This document shows, in pieces, positions 1-7,677 of a stretch of DNA of 43,664 nucleotides. The position numbers and the translations under genes were made by a program. The stretch is from the NCBI GenBank assembly GCA_024681275.1, contig JAILBD010000148.1, positions 1 through 43,664 on the forward strand, given 5' to 3'. Origin of the DNA: Erysipelotrichaceae bacterium (lineage in GTDB: Bacteria > Bacillota_I > Bacilli_A > Erysipelotrichales > Erysipelotrichaceae). Numbering within the stretch: position 1 is the first letter of the stretch; each line of letters starts with the position of its first letter. A model generated the notes under the pieces. It ran no database searches. It was given only the letters and a program-made list of their open reading frames with translations, and was not told the DNA's origin.

Positions 1-58
1 CTAGCGGGATCGAAAATGGATACAGAGCTATTTTATATCCTTGAAAGTGGTGGAGAAG

Positions 59-379
59 ATGAAACTGACAGGAAATCAAATCATGTATTTACTTACGATC
101 AAAAAACTCAGCCAGGAAAAGCACGTCATCAAGAGCGTTGATGTTGCCAGAGAAATGAATTATTCCCGTGCCAGCGTGCACAAGATGCTGAGATCTCTCA
201 AAACGCTCAATTACATCGAACAGGAAAGGTACTCTTCGATCAAACTGACATCCGCAGGTTCAAGAGCTGCAACAGGCTATCTGAAAAAATACAAAGTCAT
301 TGAAGAGACGCTACAGTCCGTGTTGAGTCTGCCGGACAATTACAATCTGGGCATCTGCAATCTCATCGAGCTGATGTGA
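59..379 (+). CDS. Short DtxR/MarR-like winged-helix regulator
   Basis: This is a 106-residue DNA-binding protein. Residues about 5-65 form a winged helix: a recognition-helix segment (DVAREMNYSRASVHKMLRSL) is followed by a wing ending IKLTSAGSRAA, which resembles metal-dependent DtxR/MntR repressors. The next helix (YLKKYKVIEETLQSVL) matches the start of the DtxR dimerisation domain. The protein then stops, before the Glu/His metal-ligand segment usual in that family, so metal control is doubtful. The ATG at 59 is preferred because GGTGGAG lies just upstream; an in-frame TTG at 41 has no visible ribosome binding site. A strong hairpin terminator follows at once, which suggests that the short end is natural. 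The target is unknown; the MATE exporter downstream is the nearest candidate. Confidence 0.6.
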   Translation: MKLTGNQIMYLLTIKKLSQEKHVIKSVDVAREMNYSRASVHKMLRSLKTLNYIEQERYSSIKLTSAGSRAATGYLKKYKVIEETLQSVLSLPDNYNLGICNLIELM

Positions 380-410
380 TATAGGGTGGAGAACAATTGA
401 AGACAAGCAA

Positions 411-436
411 AAAAACTCTTTTCCGAAAGAGTTTTT
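411..436. terminator. Intrinsic terminator, A/T-flanked perfect hairpin
   Basis: AAAAACTCTTT, a TCCG loop and AAAGAGTTTTT form a perfect 11-bp stem. The A-run on the left and T-run on the right allow termination on either strand. It separates the short regulator from the MATE gene. Confidence 0.8.
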
Positions 437-502
437 GATTTTGTAACGCTTACATTTCAATTCGCTCTTTTTTATCAAAAACCTCATAATATAATGGTCT
501 TG

Positions 503-1870
503 ATGAGAAGAAAGAATGTCGACATGCTGGAGGGAAACCTCTGGTCCAATATCCTCTTGTTTGCCGTTCCGCTGATGATCTCCGGCATCCTGCAGCTGCT
601 TTTCAATGCGATCGATATGATCGTCGTAGGCAAGTTTTCGGGAAGCACATCCATGGCGGCCGTCAGTTCAACGGGTTCTCTGATCTCCCTGATCACGAAC
701 CTTTTCATCGGTCTGTCCGTGGGATCCAGCGTCTGCGTCGCCAGGCGCATCGGCAAGAGGGAGTATGAGAGTGTCTATAAGGCCGTGCAGACTTCCGTCA
801 TGATCGCCATGATCTTTGGTGTCGTGCTGATGTTCATAGGCATCATCTTTTCGGGGACTTTCCTAAGGATGATGGGATCACCGGAAGATGTCATATCATT
901 GTCGACGCTCTATCTGCGGGTCTATTTCCTGGGAATGCCGGCGACGATGACTTACAACTTCTGCAGCGCGATACTCAGAGCCAGAGGCGATACCAGAAGG
1001 CCACTGATCGCTCTGACGATAGCCGGTTTCCTCAATGCGACGATGAACCTCTTTTTTGTGACGGTGTTCAGGATGGATGTGGCGGGCGTCGGTCTGGCTT
1101 CCGCCCTGTCGAATTACGTTTCCGCTTTCATCGTCATCAGGGCACTGGTAAAAGACGAGTCTTACACGCATCTGGAGCTGAAAAAGCTTTTCATCGATAA
1201 GGAAGCTCTGCTAGAGATCGTGAAAGTCGGCATTCCGGCCGGCCTTCAGTCGACGGTCTTCGCCATCAGCAATGTGGCGATACAGTCTTCCGTCAACAGT
1301 TTCGGCAAGATCATCATGGCCGGCAACGGCGCTGCCGGTTCGATCGCCGACTTCGTCTACACGGTCATGAATTCTTTCTATCAGACGTGTCTGACTTTCA
1401 CCAGCCAGAACATGGGTGCGGGAAACGTGAAGAGATGTCTGAAGATACTTGGCGTCTGTCTGTGTCTGGTGGCGGCATTCGGGATCGCGATCGGCAATAC
1501 CGTCTATTTCTTCGGTGATCCGCTGCTGCATATCTACTCGGATGACGCGGAAGTCATCGCAGCCGGTCTGATCAAGCTCGCCATCTTCTGTCAGCCGTAC
1601 TTCATCTGCGGCATGATGGATGTCTTCGTGGGAGCTTTGAGGGGAATGGGCGCTTCGATCTTCCCGATGATCACTTCACTGCTTGGATCCTGCGCTTTCA
1701 GGCTCGTGTGGATCGCGACCTATTTCAAGGCGCATCGCAGCATTGAAGTCCTCTATTATTCCTATCCTTTGAGCTGGACTCTGACGATGCTGGTGCATAT
1801 GATGACCTATCTGATCGTCTATCGCAGAGCGTATCGTCGCTTGAATATCCAGCCCGTCTCTGATATATAA
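503..1870 (+). CDS. MATE family multidrug/cation antiporter
   Basis: This is an inner-membrane exporter of the MATE (NorM/DinF) family, about 456 residues with twelve predicted hydrophobic segments, which is normal length. It has the family-typical opening (VDMLEGNLW, then a first helix with FAVPLMISGILQLLFN) and the usual internal repeat of two six-helix halves. Such proteins exchange Na+ or H+ for organic cations or drugs; the substrate cannot be told here. The start is uncertain: ATGs at 494, 503 and 524 are in frame and none has a strong ribosome binding site. A TATAAT box at 490-495 overlaps the 494 codon, so 503 or 524 is more likely. 503 is chosen because it keeps the family's conserved Asp-Met before the first helix. 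Confidence 0.85.
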   Translation: MRRKNVDMLEGNLWSNILLFAVPLMISGILQLLFNAIDMIVVGKFSGSTSMAAVSSTGSLISLITNLFIGLSVGSSVCVARRIGKREYESVYKAVQTSVMIAMIFGVVLMFIGIIFSGTFLRMMGSPEDVISLSTLYLRVYFLGMPATMTYNFCSAILRARGDTRRPLIALTIAGFLNATMNLFFVTVFRMDVAGVGLASALSNYVSAFIVIRALVKDESYTHLELKKLFIDKEALLEIVKVGIPAGLQSTVFAISNVAIQSSVNSFGKIIMAGNGAAGSIADFVYTVMNSFYQTCLTFTSQNMGAGNVKRCLKILGVCLCLVAAFGIAIGNTVYFFGDPLLHIYSDDAEVIAAGLIKLAIFCQPYFICGMMDVFVGALRGMGASIFPMITSLLGSCAFRLVWIATYFKAHRSIEVLYYSYPLSWTLTMLVHMMTYLIVYRRAYRRLNIQPVSDI

Positions 1871-1871
1871 T
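1841..1871 (+). promoter_or_regulatory. Possible promoter for the membrane protein/SPFH pair
   Basis: TTGAAT (1841-1846) and TATATA (1864-1869) are 17 bp apart, with an overlapping TATAAT at 1866-1871. Transcription would start near 1877, just before the gene at 1891. The elements lie in the end of the MATE gene, so read-through from MATE is equally possible. Confidence 0.35.
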
Positions 1872-1890
1872 TATTACTAGCAGGTGTTTT

Positions 1891-2367
1891 ATGATCAGAA
1901 AAGATAATCAGAAATTCAACGATGATGACTGGCTTGCCAGAGAGATAGCCAGAGAAAGCAGGATCTCTGCCTGGGATCTGGATGAGGGGAAGAAGGTCCG
2001 TGCGGAACACGAGGAGAACTGTGATGTGAGAGAACTGGCAGAAGAGCATCACAGGAGGCATCTAAGGCGCGATGCGCAGACTTCCCGCGTCAACGGGAAG
2101 CTTTCGGGCTGGTTCTTCATCGACATTGCCGCCGTGGTCGCGATGTTCATGTTCAACGTCTTTCTGCCGACTGAGACTTTCCTGGCGCCGATACTCCTCT
2201 TCCTGGCGCTGAATCCGGGCATCTTCGTCTGGATCTTCCTCGCCAAGAGGCTGCCGAGCGACCGTTATCTGAAGACCGTGCTTCTGATCGCTGTGATCAT
2301 TGAGATCTACGAACTGTTCATCAGGAACTATCGATATATCAGTTATTTAATTTGGAGGTATCTGTAA
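1891..2367 (+). CDS. Small membrane protein of unknown function, next to SPFH gene
   Basis: This 158-residue protein is not one I recognise. Residues 1-70 are very charged (many Glu, Arg, Asp, His) and probably cytoplasmic. Three hydrophobic segments follow at about 73-92, 96-118 and 127-145. Its TAA stop is immediately followed by the ATG of the SPFH gene, whose GGAGG site lies inside this gene, so the two are almost certainly co-translated. SPFH proteins often have a small NfeD-type membrane partner. This is not visibly NfeD (no OB-fold tail), but it may play a partner role. That role is inference from position only. Confidence 0.7.
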   Translation: MIRKDNQKFNDDDWLAREIARESRISAWDLDEGKKVRAEHEENCDVRELAEEHHRRHLRRDAQTSRVNGKLSGWFFIDIAAVVAMFMFNVFLPTETFLAPILLFLALNPGIFVWIFLAKRLPSDRYLKTVLLIAVIIEIYELFIRNYRYISYLIWRYL

Positions 2368-3252
2368 ATGAAAGGTTTCATAATCTTACTTGTCTTGCTG
2401 CTGATCATCATTTCGATCAGCATCTCATGTCTGTGTATCGTTCCGCAGGGCAATGCCTGGGTCATTGAGAGACTTGGCAAATATGCCGCATCCTGGCATG
2501 CCGGCCTGCATCTGAAGACGCCTATTTTGGAGAAGGTCGTTCGCAAGATCTCTCTGAAGGAACAGGTCGCGGATTTCGAGCCGCAGTCAGTCATCACCAA
2601 GGACAATGTCACGATGAATGTCGACTCCGTCGTCTACTTCCAGGTCATCGATCCGGAAGCTCTGACCTATGGCGTTGAAAGGCCGATCGCGGCGATCGAG
2701 AATCTCTGTGCGACGACTTTGCGTAACATCATCGGTTCCATGACTCTGGATGAGACGCTGACTTCCAGAGAGAAGATCAACAACGAGACGATCAAGGTCC
2801 TGGATGAAGCGACCAACAAGTGGGGCATCGACATCACCCGTGTCGAGGTCCAGAACATCACGCCGCCTAAATCGATCCAGGAGGCGATGGAGAAGCAGAT
2901 GAAGGCAGAGCGCGAAAAGAGAGCCGTCATCCTTCAGGCTGAAGGTGAGAAGCAGTCCGCGATCACCAGGGCAGAAGGTGAAAAGGAATCGGCGATCCTG
3001 AGAGCCGATGCGGTCAGAGAGGAAAGGATCCGTACCGCTCAGGGTGAAGCGGAGGCGATCCGTGCGGTCGCGGAGGCCCAGGCCAAGGCGATCGAGATGG
3101 TCAACAATGCGGCTCCAAGCAAGGAATATCTGTCGATCCGCAGCATGGAGGCAGCGGAAAAGATGGCAGACGGTCAGGCAACGAAGATCATCGTTCCTTC
3201 CGATCTGCAGGATATCGCTTCACTGGCAACAGTGTTCAAAGAAAGCAAGTAA
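2368..3252 (+). CDS. SPFH/Band 7 (stomatin/QmcA-like) membrane scaffold protein
   Basis: This 294-residue protein has one N-terminal membrane helix (about residues 4-25), then the SPFH/Band 7 domain: IVPQGNAWVIERLGKY, the conserved VDSVVYFQV, and an ATTLRNIIGSMTLDE segment. A long Ala/Glu-rich coiled coil follows (about 175-255), with repeats of the AEGEK(Q/E)SAI type. Length and order match bacterial stomatin/QmcA proteins, which form large membrane-bound rings that organise microdomains and proteases. It is not HflC: it stands alone, without HflK. The ATG directly follows the stop of the upstream gene, with GGAGG at 2353-2357. It ends at a bidirectional terminator. Confidence 0.88.
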   Translation: MKGFIILLVLLLIIISISISCLCIVPQGNAWVIERLGKYAASWHAGLHLKTPILEKVVRKISLKEQVADFEPQSVITKDNVTMNVDSVVYFQVIDPEALTYGVERPIAAIENLCATTLRNIIGSMTLDETLTSREKINNETIKVLDEATNKWGIDITRVEVQNITPPKSIQEAMEKQMKAEREKRAVILQAEGEKQSAITRAEGEKESAILRADAVREERIRTAQGEAEAIRAVAEAQAKAIEMVNNAAPSKEYLSIRSMEAAEKMADGQATKIIVPSDLQDIASLATVFKESK

Positions 3253-3255
3253 AGA

Positions 3256-3278
3256 AAAAGGCCGAGCATCGGCCTTTT
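3256..3278. terminator. Bidirectional terminator between convergent genes
   Basis: AAAAGGCCGA, a GCA loop and TCGGCCTTTT form a 10-bp stem with an A-run on one side and a T-run on the other. It sits between the SPFH gene and the convergent aconitase-X small subunit gene, so it can serve both. Confidence 0.85.
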
Positions 3279-3279
3279 A

Positions 3280-3723
3280 TCATCTTTCGACAGTGACGGT
3301 CCCGTCTTCAGCGATGGAGATCCTGTCGCCGTCTTTGACATAATTGAGGAATTCATCGCCGAGTTCATCGATGACCGGCATCTTCGTCTCGGACCAGACA
3401 CTGGCCAGGACGCTTCCGGCACAGGCCAGGGAGTCGATGCGGTTCGAGAAGAGCATGCAGGCGGGATTCCTTTTCATTTCGCAGGCGCAGAAGAGGACCA
3501 GTCCGCCGGTGGTGGAGCCTATGGTCTGCGGAAGGCAGAGGGCTTTGCCGGCGATCGGCTTGCCATAGAGATCGGGATTGTTCTGGTCGGTGACCTTCGT
3601 CTTCTTGTCACCGAACTGCAGGGCCATCTGCATGGAAGCCAGGGTATTGAAACCGTAATGGGAGACGACTGCCTGAGCGGTGCAGGTCCCCGGGGTGACG
3701 ACACGTCCTTTAAACTGTTTCAT
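3280..3723 (-). CDS. Aconitase X swivel (small) subunit, DUF126 type
   Basis: This 147-residue protein matches the small swivelling subunit of aconitase X (AcnX): an opening like KGRVVTPGTCTAQAVVS, then GKPIAGKALCLPQTIGST followed by TGG, the active-site loop supplied by this subunit. In the family it pairs with the large subunit to form a dehydratase. Characterised members act on cis-3-hydroxy-L-proline (bacteria) or mevalonate 5-phosphate (archaea). The ATG lies one base after the stop of the large-subunit gene, and the GGAGG site is inside that gene, so the two are coupled. Substrate specificity cannot be read from the sequence. Confidence 0.85.
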   Translation of the reverse strand: MKQFKGRVVTPGTCTAQAVVSHYGFNTLASMQMALQFGDKKTKVTDQNNPDLYGKPIAGKALCLPQTIGSTTGGLVLFCACEMKRNPACMLFSNRIDSLACAGSVLASVWSETKMPVIDELGDEFLNYVKDGDRISIAEDGTVTVER

Positions 3724-3724
3724 C

Positions 3725-4999
3725 TCAGTTGCCTCCTTTGCATAAGTGCAGAACGATCTCTTCGTCTGTGTAATATCTTGAGGTCGTGTAGGTCCTCAGT
3801 TTGTTGGATGAGGTGATGACAGGCATCGATTTGCACAGCGGGTTGTTCATGTACATCAGCGGGCAGATCGAGGAGAGGATGATGCCGGTCTTTTCCAGAC
3901 GCGGATAGTAGTCACTCTTCCTGAATTCCTTGATGACGGCCGGTGCAGCTGTGAAGACGGTCGGGATCAGGACCTGCGGATTGCCGTACTTCTTCAGGTT
4001 CTCTTCGATGACATCCGTCCAGTTTTTGATCTGCTGCAGGGACATGTGCGGGCAGCCCATGAAACAGAGCTTCGGTCTGGCGTCCTTGTTTTTCCAGACG
4101 ATCGGATAGGAGTCGTAGACTCTTTGCAGTTCCGCGTCGTCGATGACGTATTCCCTGGCATTCTCTTTGATCAGCGTCTTTCCGAACTTCTTAGCTTCAG
4201 GCGTGAGGTCATCGATGTGGTAGAGTCCGACCGCGCCGTTGGATGCGGTGGCGGCACCGAAGTCTTTCAGATAGGTGCAGGCTTCATCGTTGAGTTCATT
4301 GCCGATCCATTTGTCGAGTCCGATGACATACGGGACATCTTCCATGACTTTCATGCCGATGGCGGAACCCAGAAGCTGCGCCTCCGGTTTTCTGGTCGTT
4401 TCGATCCTGATGATCCAGTCGGCTTTCCTTCCTTCGTCGGTCAGAAGACCGAAATAAGGAACACAGCCGGCGATGGATCCCATGATGTCGATGATGCCGG
4501 AGTTGCGGTTGCAGCGGGCTCCCAGAACGGAGTTGGCATAGACGACGGCGGAGGATTCCGACCAGGAGAGGACCTCGCCCATCTTCGGAATGTTGCCGAC
4601 TTCCGGCATGTAGGCGGTGCAGGTGAAGGCATCTTCATTGAGCAGGCCGAGTTTCTTCAGCTGTTCCTCGTAGGATGCCTGTTTGGTATACATGATGTGT
4701 TTGAAGACCAGGTTCTGTATGAATGATTTCGGCACGTTCGGATCCATGGGACGCGGGTCCATGGTGAATTTCTGTTTGGACAGAGCACCTTCATTCAACA
4801 GGGTGTCCATCAGGTCGAAGACCGGCGTCATGACGCCGACACCGACCGAGGTGACCAGGTGATTGTATTCGGATGTGACATCTGCCATCCTCGTCGCATC
4901 GAAAGCTTCACCGTACATGACCAGGGTCTTCATGATCTTGGCGCGGACTTCCCCTTCTTTTCCGTCGAGGATGTCCTGCTGCTTCTTAGTCAGTTCCAT
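3725..4999 (-). CDS. Aconitase X catalytic (large) subunit, DUF521 type
   Basis: This 424-residue large AcnX subunit opens with MELTKKQQDILDGKEGE, typical of the family. It carries conserved Cys-bearing loops expected to hold the iron-sulfur cluster: GARCNRNSGIIDIMGS, CFMGCPHMSL and SSICPLMYMNNPLC. AcnX enzymes dehydrate hydroxy acids. The pair here is the split two-subunit form, not the fused bacterial form. A good ribosome binding site (AAGGGAG) lies in the 11-bp gap after the flavoprotein gene, so all three genes form one minus-strand operon. Proline-type chemistry is possible, but no proline racemase or pyrroline reductase is adjacent. Mevalonate chemistry would need a UbiD-type decarboxylase, also absent here. 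Confidence 0.85.
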   Translation of the reverse strand: MELTKKQQDILDGKEGEVRAKIMKTLVMYGEAFDATRMADVTSEYNHLVTSVGVGVMTPVFDLMDTLLNEGALSKQKFTMDPRPMDPNVPKSFIQNLVFKHIMYTKQASYEEQLKKLGLLNEDAFTCTAYMPEVGNIPKMGEVLSWSESSAVVYANSVLGARCNRNSGIIDIMGSIAGCVPYFGLLTDEGRKADWIIRIETTRKPEAQLLGSAIGMKVMEDVPYVIGLDKWIGNELNDEACTYLKDFGAATASNGAVGLYHIDDLTPEAKKFGKTLIKENAREYVIDDAELQRVYDSYPIVWKNKDARPKLCFMGCPHMSLQQIKNWTDVIEENLKKYGNPQVLIPTVFTAAPAVIKEFRKSDYYPRLEKTGIILSSICPLMYMNNPLCKSMPVITSSNKLRTYTTSRYYTDEEIVLHLCKGGN

Positions 5000-5010
5000 A
5001 GTTTTCTCCC

Positions 5011-7068
5011 TTATATTTTCATAGCGACTTCATAAGCGCGCCAGATGACGGAGCGCAGGTTGCCAACGACTTTGCAGTCGCCGACGAGCCTGATCCTTCC
5101 TTGTTCCTGAGCGATCGGAGACGGTATGTAGCCGACCGAGGAGATGACGCTGTCGCATTCTATCCGGATCTCTTTTCCTTCTTTCAGACAGATGATCGAA
5201 CCGTCTTTCACTTCCTTGAGCGATGTGTTGAGATAGACCGGTATCTGATGGAGTTCGAACCACTCTCTCAGATAGGATGAGTTGGCCAGGCAGACGCCTG
5301 TCTGTTTGATCAGGTCGTCCTGCATCTCGATGATGCATGGCTGTTTGCCTTGCAAAGCCAGTTCGTAGGCGATCTCGCAGCCTGTCAGTCCGCCGCCGAT
5401 GACAGCGACTCTGTTTCCGACCGCTGTGCCATTGAGATAATCGCAGGCTTCGATGGTCTTGTCAAAGCCCGGGATATCGAGTTTTCTCGGGAGGGCACCG
5501 GTCGCGATGACGATGTCTTTGCCCTCGAATCGTGAGAGGTCTTCTATCCTGGAGTTCAGATGGATCTCGATGTCCAGGTCTTTCATGGCCTTGCGGTACC
5601 ATGCCAGCAGGTCTCTGAGCTTGCCTTTGTAGGATTCGGCACTGGCCGGAATGAAGGTCCCGCCCAGCTGTGCGTCTGCTTCATAGATGATCGGCCTGTG
5701 TCCTCTGAGTTTCAGGACTCTGGCCGTCTCCATGCCACCGATGCCACCGCCGATGATGACGACTTCCTTTGGCTGATCGGTCTTTCTGATGTAGTGCTTG
5801 TCTGTCTGCATCGTTTCGGCGTTGACTGCGCATCTGGCCAGGTGCAGGGAATCGGATAAGGCCTGATCGTTCGGGACACCTTTGTAGTGGCACATGTTGA
5901 AGCAGCCGTTATGACAGAGGATGCATGGACGGATGTCTTCCGTGCGGCCTTCCATGAGCTTGCGGATCCACTGGTTGTCGGCCAAAAACTGTCTGGCGAA
6001 ACCGGCACCGTCGATCTTTCCTTCTTTGATCGAGGCGGCTGCCGTTTTCGGATCGAGCCTTCCGGCTGCGACGACCGGGATGCTGCAATGTTTCCGGATC
6101 TCTTCGACGTCTTTGAGGTTGCAGTTTTCCGGCATGTAGATAGGCGGATGTGCCCAGTACCAGGCGTCGTAGGTCCCGTTGTCGCAGTTGAGCATGTCGT
6201 AGCCTGCTTCTTCCAGGAAGCGGACAGCTTCGATGGACTCTTCCATGTCGCGTCCGACTTCGCGATATTCTTCCCCAGGCAAAGCGCCTTTGCGGAAGTC
6301 TTTGGTCTTGGAGATGACCGAGTATCTCAGGGAAACCGGGAAGTCTTCGCCGCACTGCTTCTTGATCTCTTTGACGATCTCGGCGGCAAAGCGGTAGCGG
6401 TTCTCCAGGGATCCGCCGTATTCATCTGTCCTCTTGTTGACGTATTTCAGGGTGAACTGGTCGAGCAGATAGCCTTCGTGCACGGCGTGCACTTCGACGC
6501 CGTCAACGCCTGCGTCTTTGAGTTTCTTTGCGCTCTTGCCGAAGGCTTCGATGAATTCCCGGATCTCATCTTTTGTCATTTCCCGGGAAGGGACTTTGTC
6601 GGACCAGCGGTTCGGGGAAGCGGAGGCTGAGGCTGTGATCTTGTCCAGATCCATGAATGGCTTGGACAAAAAGCGCAGGGCCTTGCTGGTGTAGAGAGTC
6701 TCCATCATCCTTGAGATGGTGAAGGATCTTCCAAAGCCGGCGGTCAGCTGGACGAAGAGCTTGGCACCGGTCCTGTGGAATTCCGGCATCCATTCTTTGA
6801 GTTCCTCGTACATCCTGTCGTTCTTGTAGAGCCACTGGCCAAACATCGGGTTGTAGACCGGCTGGCAGCCCGGCAGGACGAGTCCGCAGTCGTTTTGGGC
6901 GACCTGCAGGATGAATTCCGCTCCGGCTTTATCAAAGTGGTTGTTTTCCATCCATCCCAGAAGATTGGTCCCGCCCATCGAGGTCATGACAAAACGGTTT
7001 TTGATCTCGACGTTTCCGATCTTCCAAGGCGTGAAAAGGGCTTCATATTCCTTGTTGATGCTTTCCAT
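5011..7068 (-). CDS. Old-yellow-enzyme family NADH:flavin oxidoreductase (FadH/BaiCD-like)
   Basis: This 685-residue flavoprotein has three parts. An N-terminal FMN TIM barrel (about 1-370) carries the HAVHEGYLLDQF motif. A Cys cluster (CILCHNGCFNMCHYK, then a further Cys near ARCAVN) fits a 4Fe-4S centre. A C-terminal FAD/NAD(P)-binding half has VVIIGGGIGGME and VAVIGGGLTGCEIA. This is the plan of 2,4-dienoyl-CoA reductase, BaiCD/BaiH and related enoate reductases, which reduce an activated C=C bond. It is first gene of the operon with aconitase X, suggesting dehydration followed by reduction of the new double bond (inference). The ATG has AGGAG seven bases upstream. A promoter and a divergent MarR gene lie upstream. 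Confidence 0.88.
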   Translation of the reverse strand: MESINKEYEALFTPWKIGNVEIKNRFVMTSMGGTNLLGWMENNHFDKAGAEFILQVAQNDCGLVLPGCQPVYNPMFGQWLYKNDRMYEELKEWMPEFHRTGAKLFVQLTAGFGRSFTISRMMETLYTSKALRFLSKPFMDLDKITASASASPNRWSDKVPSREMTKDEIREFIEAFGKSAKKLKDAGVDGVEVHAVHEGYLLDQFTLKYVNKRTDEYGGSLENRYRFAAEIVKEIKKQCGEDFPVSLRYSVISKTKDFRKGALPGEEYREVGRDMEESIEAVRFLEEAGYDMLNCDNGTYDAWYWAHPPIYMPENCNLKDVEEIRKHCSIPVVAAGRLDPKTAAASIKEGKIDGAGFARQFLADNQWIRKLMEGRTEDIRPCILCHNGCFNMCHYKGVPNDQALSDSLHLARCAVNAETMQTDKHYIRKTDQPKEVVIIGGGIGGMETARVLKLRGHRPIIYEADAQLGGTFIPASAESYKGKLRDLLAWYRKAMKDLDIEIHLNSRIEDLSRFEGKDIVIATGALPRKLDIPGFDKTIEACDYLNGTAVGNRVAVIGGGLTGCEIAYELALQGKQPCIIEMQDDLIKQTGVCLANSSYLREWFELHQIPVYLNTSLKEVKDGSIICLKEGKEIRIECDSVISSVGYIPSPIAQEQGRIRLVGDCKVVGNLRSVIWRAYEVAMKI

Positions 7069-7097
7069 GATTGATCTCCTGTATCACTATTGTGAAA

Positions 7098-7127
7098 ATT
7101 TTAACATGTTTTTCCGATCTTTCTCAA
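7098..7127 (-). promoter_or_regulatory. Promoter of the flavoprotein-aconitase X operon
   Basis: On the minus strand TTGAGA (7127-7122) and TAAAAT (7103-7098) are separated by 18 bp. Transcription would start near 7091, with AGGAG at 7080-7076 and the ATG at 7068. It faces away from the marR promoter, whose elements begin about 60 bp away. Confidence 0.6.
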
Positions 7128-7188
7128 TAGAAGGGGATCATCCTGAAACAAAGGTAAAAGGGAAGCTGTCTGATGCACCTGACTATGA

Positions 7189-7217
7189 TGGACTTTATAT
7201 TTCAAACAATATATAAT
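7189..7217 (+). promoter_or_regulatory. Promoter of marR and possibly the atp operon
   Basis: TGGACT (7189-7194, four of six matches to TTGACA), a 17-bp spacer and a perfect TATAAT (7212-7217). The start of transcription would be near 7224. The -10 box lies in the centre of an inverted repeat, as expected for autorepression. Confidence 0.6.
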
Positions 7218-7239
7218 TCTATTGTTTAAATATGAACAA
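7204..7239. promoter_or_regulatory. Candidate MarR operators over the -10 box and start site
   Basis: AAACAATA (7204-7211) and TATTGTTT (7220-7227) are perfect 8-bp inverted arms with an 8-base spacer that contains the TATAAT box. A second, overlapping inverted repeat follows: TTGTT (7222-7226) and AACAA (7235-7239), also with an 8-base spacer. Short A/T-rich TTG/CAA palindromes at the promoter are typical MarR-family sites. That this particular MarR binds here is inference. Confidence 0.55.
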
Positions 7240-7251
7240 AAAGGAGACGGT

Positions 7252-7677
7252 TTGATACCTTTACTGGAAAGCATCTATGGGGCAAAAGGACTCTATCAGC
7301 AGCTGCTGGGTCCTTTGTGCCGGAAATATGGTCTGACGGATACGGAAGTGATCATCCTTTTATACCTGGCGGATAAGAATCCGGCTGATACGGCGACGGA
7401 GATCATCAAGGCGCAGCGCCTGAAGAAGGCTGTGGTCTCGGTCTCGATCGATGATCTGGAAAAAAGAGGTCTGATCAGCAGTGTGTATGCCAAGGAGGAC
7501 CGGCGCATCAAGCGTCTGATGGTCAATGAAGAGGCCTGGACGATCATCAGGGAGGCCCGCAGGATACAGGATGAATATGTGGCCTTGCTGACTGAGGGTC
7601 TTGAAAAAGATGAGGTCAGTGAGCTTAACAAATATCTCAAGAAAGTCAATAATAATATCAGCAGGTACAGCATATGA
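7252..7677 (+). CDS. MarR family transcriptional regulator at the head of the atp operon
   Basis: This is a MarR-type winged-helix dimer of about 141 residues. The dimer helices are at both ends. The recognition region is LKKAVVSVSIDDLEKRGLIS, followed by the wing with AKEDRRIKRLMVNEEA, where the DxR motif is typical. A TTG start at 7252 is chosen because AAGGAG lies five bases before it; an in-frame TTG at 7222 has no such site and falls at the transcription start. The last codons overlap the atpI start (ATGA at 7674-7677), so the regulator is translated with the ATP synthase genes. It also faces the divergent flavoprotein operon. The ligand is unknown. Confidence 0.88.
   Translation: MIPLLESIYGAKGLYQQLLGPLCRKYGLTDTEVIILLYLADKNPADTATEIIKAQRLKKAVVSVSIDDLEKRGLISSVYAKEDRRIKRLMVNEEAWTIIREARRIQDEYVALLTEGLEKDEVSELNKYLKKVNNNISRYSI

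Noticed and set aside
5887..6630. 247-codon open frame antisense to the flavoprotein
   Set aside because: Shadow of a well-supported gene; no start signal or motif.
5011..7068. Bilirubin reductase (BilR) or bile-acid BaiCD assignment
   Set aside because: Same superfamily, but no bil or bai neighbours, and the motif at the candidate substrate site (HAVHEGYL) is the generic family form.
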